Assembly: GCF_009862265.1 (NCBI RefSeq)
Contig: NZ_WWGX01000115.1
Span: 70,331 to 134,330, forward strand
Origin: Streptomyces sp. SID8352
GTDB lineage: Bacteria; Actinomycetota; Actinomycetes; Streptomycetales; Streptomycetaceae
Reading direction: 5' to 3'
DNA length: 64,000 nucleotides
Of this stretch, positions 24,722 to 32,229 are shown one piece after another. The notes beneath the pieces were generated by a model. The model was given only the letters and a program-made list of their open reading frames with translations. It was not told where the DNA came from and searched no databases. The stretch's first letter is position 1, and each line of letters opens with the position of its first letter. The translations under genes and the position numbers were made by a program.

Positions 24722-25788
24722 GCCGCCACCCCTTCGAGATCCCCGACCTCTCCGGGCGGGTCCTGAGCGTCACCGGCCCCGTCGACCCGGCGACGCTCGG
24801 CCCGACGCTCATGCACGAGCACGTCTTCGTCGACCTGCGCCGCCCGCCCCGGTTCCACCGGCCCGGCGAGGACTCCCCCGAGGCCGCCGAGCCGCTCACC
24901 TCCGCCAACCTGGCCCGCACCCGGCAGGGCCGCCCCAACGCCGACAACGACGTGATGGGCGACTTCGACGAGATGCTGACGGAGGTGCTCGCCTTCGCCC
25001 ACAGCGGCGGCGGAACCCTGGTCGAGGTCTCCCCCATCGGCCTGGGCCGGGACCCGGAGGCCCTGCGGCGGCTCTCCCTGGCCTCCGGGCTCACCGTCGT
25101 GATGGGCGGCGGCTGGTACACGCCGACCTTCCACCCGGCGGACTTCTCCCGGCGCGGCGTCGACGAACTGGCCGACACCATCGTGCGCGACATCGTGCTC
25201 GGCGCCGACGGCACCGGGGTGCGCTCCGGCATCATCGGGGAGGTCGGCGCGGAGACCGCGCCGCTGACCGACGGCGAACTCAAGAGCGTCCGGGCCAGCG
25301 GACGGGCCAGCAGGGCGACGGGCGCGCCGGTCACCTTCCACGTCGGCGGCGTCGGCGAGGACAAGCTCCGGGTCCTCGACATCCTCGCGGAGGAGGGTGT
25401 CGACCCCTCCAGCATCGTGCTGGGCCACGCCGGGGAGATCCTCGCCGACCCGGCGCTCGGCCGGCGCGTGCTGGAGCGGGGCGTCTTCGTCGAGTTCGAC
25501 TTCCTCGCCTCCCCCGGAAGCCCCTGGGGGCACCTGTTCCTCACCAGCGACCACAAGACCGCCCGGGGCGTCGCCGAACTGGTGGAGCAAGGCCACACGG
25601 AGCAGATCCTCCTGGGCCACGACGTCTGCCAGAAGATCCAGCTCAAGAAGTACGGCGGCCACGGGTACGACTACATCCCGCGCCACTTCCTGCCCGCGCT
25701 GGGGCGGCTCGGCGTGGCCGAGGAGGCCCTGCACACCATCATGGTCGACAACCCCGCGCGGGCCCTGACCTTCGCCGCACCGCGGTGA
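24718..25788 (+). CDS. Phosphotriesterase-family metal-dependent hydrolase
   Basis: A 356-residue amidohydrolase-superfamily enzyme with all expected ligands: MHEH (HxH), GEVG (bridging Glu in place of carboxylated Lys), TFHVGG, VLGHAG and LLGHDVCQK. The C-terminal KKYGGHGYDYIPRHFLP is typical of PTE homology proteins. Members hydrolyse lactones and related esters; organophosphate activity is usually minor. The start is GTG at 24718 overlapping the previous stop. With the pseudoenzyme copy upstream and an esterase and amidohydrolase downstream it forms a hydrolytic operon, likely under the GntR palindrome at 23563. Confidence 0.92.
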   Translation: MSRHPFEIPDLSGRVLSVTGPVDPATLGPTLMHEHVFVDLRRPPRFHRPGEDSPEAAEPLTSANLARTRQGRPNADNDVMGDFDEMLTEVLAFAHSGGGTLVEVSPIGLGRDPEALRRLSLASGLTVVMGGGWYTPTFHPADFSRRGVDELADTIVRDIVLGADGTGVRSGIIGEVGAETAPLTDGELKSVRASGRASRATGAPVTFHVGGVGEDKLRVLDILAEEGVDPSSIVLGHAGEILADPALGRRVLERGVFVEFDFLASPGSPWGHLFLTSDHKTARGVAELVEQGHTEQILLGHDVCQKIQLKKYGGHGYDYIPRHFLPALGRLGVAEEALHTIMVDNPARALTFAAPR

Positions 25789-25829
25789 CCACCCGCCGCC
25801 ACCCGTCCGACCCGCCCCGAGGGAGCACC

Positions 25830-26807
25830 ATGCGCGTCACCCCCGTCCCCTTCGATCCCGCGCTCGGCGCCGTCCTCGACGCGATGCCCCGCGCCGAGGG
25901 GCCCGCCCCCTCCCCCGACGGCGTCGCCGCGGTCCGCGACTCCGCGTCGGCCATCCCGCTGCCGACGGTCGCCGAGGTCATCGGCGGCCGCGCCATCGAC
26001 GCCGAGGAGCGGACCGTCCCCGGTCCCGAGGGCGCGCCGCCGCTCGACGTCACCGTGTTGCGCCCGCGGGGCGCCGCCGGACCGGTCCCGGGGCTGTTCA
26101 ACATCCACGGCGGCGGCATGATCAGCGGCCACCGCCACCAGGACACCGCGCGCCTCGCGGACCTCGTCGAGGAACTCGGCGTCGTCGCCGTCAACGTGGA
26201 GTACCGCCTCGCCCCCGAACACCCCGACCCCGCGCCGGTGGAGGACTGCTACGCCGGGTTCCGCTGGATGGCCGGGCACGCGGCGGAACTCGGCGTCGAC
26301 CCCGGCCGGCTGGTCGTCATGGGCGGCAGCGCCGGGGGCGGGCTCTCCGCCGGGGTCTGCCTCCTGGCGCGCGACCGCGGGGGACCGGTGCCGGCGGGGC
26401 AGTTGCTGCTGTGCCCGATGCTGGACGACACCAACACCACCGTCTCCAGCCACCAGTACGACGGCAGCGGCACCTGGCAGCGGGAGATGAACATCCTCGC
26501 CTGGCGGGCGCTGCTGGGCGAACGGGCGGGCGACCCGGCGGCCGGGGTGTCGCCCTACGCCGCCCCCTCGCGCGCCGGCGACCTGTCCGGCCTGCCGCCC
26601 GCCTTCGTCGAGGCGGGCAGCGCCGAACTCTTCCGCGACGAGGACGTGGCCTACGCCTCCCGTATCTGGGCGGCCGGGGGCCGGGCCGAACTGCACATCT
26701 GGCAGGGGGCGTTCCACGGCTTCGACGTGTTCGCCCCGGACCACGAGATCACCCGGGCCGCCCTCGCCGCGCGCCTCTCCTGGCTCCGCCGGGTACTCGG
26801 CCTCTGA
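25830..26807 (+). CDS. Alpha/beta hydrolase, HSL group, second copy
   Basis: A 325-residue paralogue of the hydrolase at 13344-14324. It has NIHGGGM, YRLAPEHPDP, nucleophile elbow GGSAGGG (Gly where Asp is common), FRDEDVAYA and FHGF. The start is ATG at 25830, chosen for its GAGGGAG ribosome site; GTG at 25785, overlapping the upstream stop, is in frame and possible. Two such similar esterases in one island suggest either a substrate with two ester bonds or an old duplication of a module. Confidence 0.92.
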   Translation: MRVTPVPFDPALGAVLDAMPRAEGPAPSPDGVAAVRDSASAIPLPTVAEVIGGRAIDAEERTVPGPEGAPPLDVTVLRPRGAAGPVPGLFNIHGGGMISGHRHQDTARLADLVEELGVVAVNVEYRLAPEHPDPAPVEDCYAGFRWMAGHAAELGVDPGRLVVMGGSAGGGLSAGVCLLARDRGGPVPAGQLLLCPMLDDTNTTVSSHQYDGSGTWQREMNILAWRALLGERAGDPAAGVSPYAAPSRAGDLSGLPPAFVEAGSAELFRDEDVAYASRIWAAGGRAELHIWQGAFHGFDVFAPDHEITRAALAARLSWLRRVLGL

Positions 26808-27123
26808 CCCGGCCGGGCCCGGTGCACGACCGGACCACCGGCGCGCACCACCCCACGCGCACGCACCCCGCGCGCACCGGCCGGGCCGACCCGTCGGCGG
26901 CCCGACCCGCACGTACGGACGTACCGCTCGGGCACGGTCCACCCCCGGCCACCGGGGGCCGACCCCGCCCGTCCACCCCGCCGTCGCCGGGCCCGCCGAC
27001 GCACCGCCGCCCCGGCCCGGCCCCTCCCCCGGGCCCGGCACCGCGCCCCTGGCGGGGCGTTCCGCTCCGGGCCGGGCGCCCCTCCCCACCCCGACATCCC
27101 TTCACCAGGCAGAAAGGTCACCG
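26808..27123. other. Intergenic stretch, no gene seen
   Basis: GC-rich spacer between the esterase and the amidohydrolase. No operator palindrome, no clear promoter and no convincing frame. An AAAGGTCACCG ribosome site precedes the next ATG. Confidence 0.6.
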
Positions 27124-28836
27124 ATGCCTCAGACCGCGGACCTCATCCTGACCGGCGGCGACGTGCTGACCATCGACGAGGCGTTCTCCGTCGCGCAAGC
27201 GGTCGCCGTCCGGGACGGCCGTGTCCTCGCCGTCGGCACCGACGCCGAGATCCGGGCCCTCGCCGGCCCCGGCACCCGGACCGTCGACCTGGCCGGACGC
27301 ACCGTGCTGCCCGGCATCAACGACTCCCATCTGCACGCCGCCGCCTGGGCGCTGACCAGCCCGCCGTTCGCCCTGGCCCTGGGCCACCCGGCGGTGGAGT
27401 CCATCGCCGACACCGCCGAGGCGGTGCGCGCGGCGGCTGCCGCCGCTCCTCCCGGCGAGTGGATCACCGGACTGGGCTGGGACGTCGGCTACCTGGCCGA
27501 GTGCCTGGCCGACCCGTCGCGCCGGCCGCACCGCGCCGACCTGGACGCCGTCGCCCCCGACCACCCCGTCTGCCTCACCGACTTCTCCGGCCACATGGTC
27601 TGGGTCAACTCCCGGGCCCTCGAACTCGCCGGGATCACCCGCTCCACCGAGCCCCCGGCGGGCGGCGTCATCGACGTCGACGCGGACGGCGAGCCCACCG
27701 GCATCCTCAAGGAGACCGCGCAGGCCCTGGTGACCGGCCTGGTCCCGCCCGCGACCGTGGAGCAGCGCAAGGAGGCCATCCGCAGCGCCGTGGCGGCGCT
27801 GCACGCCGAGGGCATCACCAGCTACACGGAGCCGGGCCTCGGCCCCGGCGGCGCGGAGATCCTCGGCGGCGGCCTCGACACCGCCACCCTGCACGCCTAC
27901 GTCGAACTGGCCCGCGCCGACGAACTGGCCTGTCGCGTCCGGGTACTGCTGCTGCCCGCGCCGATGGGCGGCTCGGCGGCGGAGGTGACCGAGGGGCTCA
28001 GGGGACTCGGCCTGCCCGACGACGTGGACCCCCAGCGGCTGGCCGTGATCGGCGTCAAGATGTTCGCCGACGGGGTCCCGCCCAACGAGACCGCGTGGAT
28101 GCACGAGCCGTACGAGGGCGGCGGCCACGGCGCGCTCTGCGTGCACGGCGCGGACGCCGGGCTCAAGGCGGCGGAGCTGACCGAGATGATCCGGGTCGCC
28201 CACGCCGCCGGCCACCAACTGGGCGTGCACGTCACCGGCGACCGGGGCATCGACACCGTCGTCGACGCCTTCGCCGCCGCCCAGTCGGCCCACCCCCGGC
28301 CGGACGCCCGGCACTACATCATCCACGGCGACTTCGCCTCGGCCAAGAGCCTGGCGAAGCTGGCCGCGCACGGGTACGGCGTCAACATGAACCCGGCCAT
28401 CAAGTGGACCATCGCCGACCTGATGGACGACATCGTCGGCAGCGCCCGCTCGGACTACCAGTGGCCGGTGCGGTCCGCCGCCGAGGCCGGCATCCCGGTC
28501 TGCGTCGGCTCGGACGCCCCGATCACCGAGCCCAACTGGCGGCGCGGCGTGGCCGCGATGCTGCTGCGCGAGTCCAAGGCGACGGGGCGGGTCAGCGGCC
28601 CCGAGCAGCGCGTCACCCTGGAGACGGCGCTGCGCGCCTACACCGTCAACGCCGCGCGGCAGGACTTCGCCGAGGAGTGGAAGGGCAGCATCGAGCCGGG
28701 CAAGGTGGCCGACCTGTGCGTGCTCGGCGGCGACCTGCGCGCCACCGACCCGCACGACATACCCGCGCTCCCCATCGACCTCACCATCCTGGACGGCGTC
28801 GTCGTCCACGACCGCGGGAGCGCCGGCACCGGCTGA
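27124..28836 (+). CDS. YtcJ-like amidohydrolase, full-length form
   Basis: A 570-residue metal-dependent hydrolase of normal length for the amidohydrolase 3 group. It shows NDSHLH, LGWDVGYLAE, FSGHMVWVNS, GVKMFADGVP, LGVHVTGD, YIIHGDF and GSDAPITEP. The start is ATG at 27124. It is related to the shorter protein at 9435-10823, and the shared block ITSYTEPGLGPG is identical. It probably hydrolyses an amide, carbamate or formyl group of an island intermediate. It closes the plus-strand series, and an 18-bp stem hairpin follows. Confidence 0.9.
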   Translation: MPQTADLILTGGDVLTIDEAFSVAQAVAVRDGRVLAVGTDAEIRALAGPGTRTVDLAGRTVLPGINDSHLHAAAWALTSPPFALALGHPAVESIADTAEAVRAAAAAAPPGEWITGLGWDVGYLAECLADPSRRPHRADLDAVAPDHPVCLTDFSGHMVWVNSRALELAGITRSTEPPAGGVIDVDADGEPTGILKETAQALVTGLVPPATVEQRKEAIRSAVAALHAEGITSYTEPGLGPGGAEILGGGLDTATLHAYVELARADELACRVRVLLLPAPMGGSAAEVTEGLRGLGLPDDVDPQRLAVIGVKMFADGVPPNETAWMHEPYEGGGHGALCVHGADAGLKAAELTEMIRVAHAAGHQLGVHVTGDRGIDTVVDAFAAAQSAHPRPDARHYIIHGDFASAKSLAKLAAHGYGVNMNPAIKWTIADLMDDIVGSARSDYQWPVRSAAEAGIPVCVGSDAPITEPNWRRGVAAMLLRESKATGRVSGPEQRVTLETALRAYTVNAARQDFAEEWKGSIEPGKVADLCVLGGDLRATDPHDIPALPIDLTILDGVVVHDRGSAGTG

Positions 28837-28866
28837 CCCGCGGGCGCGTGCGGACGGGCACGCGCC

Positions 28867-28908
28867 GCGCGGTGCCGTGCCCGCCCCCGTGCGGGCACGG
28901 CACCGCGC
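28867..28908. terminator. Bidirectional hairpin terminator between convergent genes
   Basis: A perfect 18-bp stem (28867-28884 with 28891-28908) has a 6-base loop. It lies 30 bp after the amidohydrolase stop and 42 bp before the end of the minus-strand SnoaL-like gene, so it can serve both. Confidence 0.82.
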
Positions 28909-28950
28909 CCCGGCCGGCGGGCACCGTGCGAGGGCACCGCCGGACGGGGG

Positions 28951-29316
28951 TCAGCGGTAGTCGTTCTCCTTGAGTTCGATCACCCAGGCGCGCCGCTCGC
29001 AGATCCTGCCGTCGCGCATCCGGAAGACCTCGGCCATGGACATGCGCATCACCTCACCGGTGTCCCGCTCCACCTCCCCGGTGATCTCCGCCATGACCAC
29101 GTCGTCCTCCTCGACCATGCGCACCACCTCCAGGCGCGGGGGCGGTACGAAGCCGGGCCCCTCGATGGCCGCGTCGTATGCCTCCTTGCCGGTCAGGCGG
29201 AAGCCGCCGAAGACGGTCCACTCGATGTCGTCGGTCAGACAGGAGAGGATCTGCTCGTGGTCGTTCCTGCGAAACCCGTCCAGGTAGGTCTCGACGGTGC
29301 GCTTGTTCCGGGACAT
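28951..29316 (-). CDS. SnoaL/NTF2-like nuclear transport factor 2 family protein
   Basis: A 121-residue protein with the cone-shaped NTF2 pattern: an N-terminal helix (VETYLDGFRRNDHEQI), DDIEWTVFGGFRLTGKEAY, and a final strand pair with CERRAWVIELKE. Such proteins are isomerases, cyclases or simple binding proteins. No definite catalytic pair can be assigned. The start is ATG at 29316. It may be the last member of the catabolic island or the first gene of the ordinary region. Confidence 0.8.
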   Translation of the reverse strand: MSRNKRTVETYLDGFRRNDHEQILSCLTDDIEWTVFGGFRLTGKEAYDAAIEGPGFVPPPRLEVVRMVEEDDVVMAEITGEVERDTGEVMRMSMAEVFRMRDGRICERRAWVIELKENDYR

Positions 29317-29372
29317 GACGGTCCTGCTCTCTTCTCGTGGGCCGCGCGCGGCGGGGATGGTGGCGGGGCGGG

Positions 29373-29744
29373 TCAGACCTCGCCGCCGGGCCACGGGCGG
29401 TCCATCCCGGGCAGGGCGTAGCCCGCCGCCTCGTCCCAGGGCACGTCGAGGTCGTCCAGGTGGACGCTCCACCGTGCGTCCGGCAGGGCGCGGCGCAGTT
29501 CGGTGACGGAGCCGAGCACCCGGACGATGACCGTCACCACCCGGTCGGGGTCGAACGGCATCTTGGTGGAGCCGCCCACGATCCGCCCGGGGGCGTCGTC
29601 CTCGCTCTCGTAGAGGTACAGCCTCTCCTCGTCCTCGTAGGGGAAGGAGGCGGTGTGGGCGGCGGCGACGCGCTGGACCAGGGCCGCTTCGGCCTCGGTC
29701 AGGGGTGTGGCGCGGTCGGCCCGGTAGTAGAGGGAGACGCTCAT
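29373..29744 (-). CDS. Hypothetical protein, small acidic cytoplasmic
   Basis: A 123-residue protein, not recognised. It begins MSVSLYYRADRATPLTEAE and is rich in acidic residues and Trp near the end. No signal peptide or membrane segment. Its ATG overlaps the stop of the nuclease-like gene upstream (ATGA), so the two are coupled. Confidence 0.75.
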   Translation of the reverse strand: MSVSLYYRADRATPLTEAEAALVQRVAAAHTASFPYEDEERLYLYESEDDAPGRIVGGSTKMPFDPDRVVTVIVRVLGSVTELRRALPDARWSVHLDDLDVPWDEAAGYALPGMDRPWPGGEV

Positions 29745-30739
29745 GGGCCGAGCGTAGCGAGGGGGTCGGACAACGCGGCCGCGGCCGGTCCGGCGGGGGC
29801 CGGCGACGGGCCCACGGGCGCGTCCCGGGCGGGCCGGCGGCCCCGGTGGCGCACCGTCAGGTCCACGACCACCGGGCGGTGGTCCGAGGCCGCCGTCGCG
29901 ACCGTACGGGCGCCGGTGACGGTGACCCCGGGCGAGACCGCGACGAGGTCGACGCGCTTGACGGGGCCGAGCGCCGGGTAGGTGGGACCGGCGTCCGGCG
30001 CGGCGTCGCGCAGCCGCCGCCAGAGGGGCGCCAGCTCCGCCGCCCCCGGCTCCGCGTTGAAGTCGCCGACCAGCACCTTCGGCCCCGTGTCCTCGGCCAG
30101 GACGTCGAGCATGTCGGCGACCTGGGCCCGGCGGACCGCCGGGTCGGCCCGGTGGTCCAGATGGGTGGAGTAGACGTGCGCGCGGACCCCGCGCACGCCG
30201 ACCACGACCTCCGCGAAGCCGGGCGCGGGCGCCGGGACGGGGTCGGGCGTCTGGGTGGAGAGCCGGGTGATCTCGTGGTTCCGCGCCGCCAGGACCGGAA
30301 GGCGGCTCAGCACGGCGACGCCGAAGCGGCGGCGCGGGGCCCCCGCGGTGGCCGGGTCGAGGTCGTAGACGGGGGCGAGGAACACGCGCATGCCGAGTTT
30401 CGCGGCGAGTTCGCGGGCCTCGTCGGCGAAGTCGCTGCGCTCGCCCCAGTGGACGTCGACCTCCTGAAGGCCGATCACGTCGGCGCGCAGCTCCCGCAGG
30501 GCGTCCGCGGTGCGGTCGAGGTCGAACACACCGTCCTGGCCCGCTCCGGCGTGGATGTTGTACGTCGCCACCCGCAGCGGCACCGGGGGCGCCGCTCCCC
30601 GGACGGCCGTGCCGTCGACGGCGGTCGCGGCCGGGGGCACCACCGCCGCGCACGACAGGACGGCGGTCAGGGCGACGGCGGCGCGGCGGGCGCGCGCGGG
30701 GCGCGGTGAGCGGGGCACGCGCGGCGATCGGGGTGTCAT
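29741..30739 (-). CDS. Secreted endonuclease/exonuclease/phosphatase family protein
   Basis: A 332-residue protein with a signal peptide (Arg-rich start, hydrophobic core, cleavage near VPPAATA). The EEP fold follows: ATYNIHAG, IGLQEVDVHW, VYSTHLDHRAD, VLVGDFNAEP and ASDHRPVVVDL, which carry the Asn, Glu, Asp/Asn and final Asp-His residues. Extracytoplasmic nuclease or lipid phosphatase activity is expected. The start is ATG at 30739. Confidence 0.88.
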   Translation of the reverse strand: MTPRSPRVPRSPRPARARRAAVALTAVLSCAAVVPPAATAVDGTAVRGAAPPVPLRVATYNIHAGAGQDGVFDLDRTADALRELRADVIGLQEVDVHWGERSDFADEARELAAKLGMRVFLAPVYDLDPATAGAPRRRFGVAVLSRLPVLAARNHEITRLSTQTPDPVPAPAPGFAEVVVGVRGVRAHVYSTHLDHRADPAVRRAQVADMLDVLAEDTGPKVLVGDFNAEPGAAELAPLWRRLRDAAPDAGPTYPALGPVKRVDLVAVSPGVTVTGARTVATAASDHRPVVVDLTVRHRGRRPARDAPVGPSPAPAGPAAAALSDPLATLGP

Positions 30740-31137
30740 GCGGTCTCCCCTCCCTGTTCGGGTGGTGTGACGTCGGGATGCCCTCGACCGGAGCCGCCGC
30801 TCGCGGGCGGAGCACGGCGGGACACCGCGGAGTTCGGGGCCCGGGAGGGATGTGCCCGCGAGGAGGCCCTCCTACGCCGGGCGCGGATCGGCCCCCTCCG
30901 CGGGAGGCGGGGCGGACCACCTGCGGCAGCGGCCCGGCCGGGGGCCTCGCGCCCGGGTGGCGGCTCCCGGCGGGTCACGGGGCCGTGCGCCGTCGGCCGC
31001 TCCTGTCCTCCGTCCGGGTGCATCTGACGCCGGTCGCGGCGGCGGCTCGCGGGCACCCCGGGGCCGCGCGGGACGTTTCACGGGCAAGGACGGCGAACGC
31101 CGGACGAGCCGGTCCGGCAGCGGAGAGGAAGACCCTG
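30740..31137. other. Divergent intergenic region, no gene seen
   Basis: About 400 bp between the EEP protein and the CBS-BON protein. It must hold both promoters, but I could not pick a clear -35/-10 pair. Open frames here are GC-driven and lack homology. Confidence 0.55.
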
Positions 31138-31803
31138 ATGAAGCACCAGAGGGTGGGCGACCTGATGAGCGACGCCGTGGTCCGCGTCCAGCGCGGGACA
31201 CCGTTCAAGGAGATCGCCCACCTGCTGCAGGAGTACGACATCACCGCGGTGCCGGTGGTGGACGACGGGCACCGGCCCGTGGGGGTCGTCTCGGAGGCGG
31301 ATCTCCTGCAGAAGATGTGGGGCGGTGAGCCGGACGGGTCGGCCGGGGAGGCGGAGCCGTGCCGGCCCGCGGCGGCCAAGGCGGCGGCCACGGACGCGGA
31401 GGGGCTGATGACCTCCCCGGCGGTCTGCGCGCGCGAGGACTGGAGCGTCGTGGACGCCGCGCGCACCATGGCGCGGGCGGGCATCAAGCGGCTGCTGGTG
31501 GTCGACGACGGGGGGCGGCTGGTCGGGGTGGTCAGCCGGGGGGATCTGCTGCGGGTCTTCCTGCGCCAGGACCGGCTCATCCGGACCGAGATCATCGAGG
31601 AGGCCCTGGTCGGCTCGCTGGGGCTGGCGCCGTCCTCGGTGCAGGTGGACGTCACCCATGGACACGTCACCCTGAGCGGGCGGCTCCCGGCGGAGGTGCG
31701 GCCGACGGAGTTGGAGGAGCTGTGCCGCCAGGTGGACGGTGTGGTGGCGGTGGAGTTCCGGGCGGCCGGGGAGGGGGACGCCCCGGGCCCGGCCGGGGGG
31801 TGA
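31138..31803 (+). CDS. CBS domain pair plus BON domain protein
   Basis: A 221-residue protein. Two CBS motifs (about 8-60 and 85-140) read VGDLMSDAVVRV with VPVVDDGHRPVGVVSEADLL, and LMTSPAVCAREDW with LLVVDDGGRLVGVVSRGDLL. A BON domain (about 145-210) contains VQVDVTHGHVTLSGRLP. CBS pairs bind adenosine nucleotides, while BON often contacts membranes or ligands. The combination is common in Streptomyces, usually tied to stress or energy sensing. The start is ATG at 31138 with GAGAGGAAG. Confidence 0.92.
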   Translation: MKHQRVGDLMSDAVVRVQRGTPFKEIAHLLQEYDITAVPVVDDGHRPVGVVSEADLLQKMWGGEPDGSAGEAEPCRPAAAKAAATDAEGLMTSPAVCAREDWSVVDAARTMARAGIKRLLVVDDGGRLVGVVSRGDLLRVFLRQDRLIRTEIIEEALVGSLGLAPSSVQVDVTHGHVTLSGRLPAEVRPTELEELCRQVDGVVAVEFRAAGEGDAPGPAGG

Positions 31804-32229
31804 CCGGCGGGCGCGGTGCCCGGGCCGGTGCCCCGTACCCGGCCGGGACTTCCGTCACGACGCCGACCGCGGCCGTGCGGCGTCGTGCGCCGGCCCACGG
31901 CCGGCCTCCGCGCCGTCCCGGGACCGCGCCGTCCCTGGCCCGCTGCGGGAAAGCGCCCCTCGGGACCGTCCTCCCCGGGCGGGAGGGCCGGTGAGCAAGG
32001 AGCGGTTGAGCGGCGCGGCGGGCGCGTGCCTCGCTCCGGGGGGCCGGGGTCGGCCTCCAGCGCGCGGGGCCGACCCCCGGGACGCGGGGCCCACATCAGC
32101 CGCACGGGTCCGTTCCCCCGCGCGGCTCCGTGTCCTCGGTGACGGTCCGGAAGGGAACGCCGTCCCGCCACCGGCCTCGGACCCCGGATGCTCCGGCCGC
32201 GGCTCCGGCGGACTCCGCCACCGCCCCGT
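31804..32229. other. Convergent intergenic region, no gene seen
   Basis: About 425 bp between the 3' ends of the CBS-BON gene and the SpoIIE-type phosphatase gene. GC-rich, with several short GC hairpins but no stem longer than about ten bases that I would call a terminator. Confidence 0.55.
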
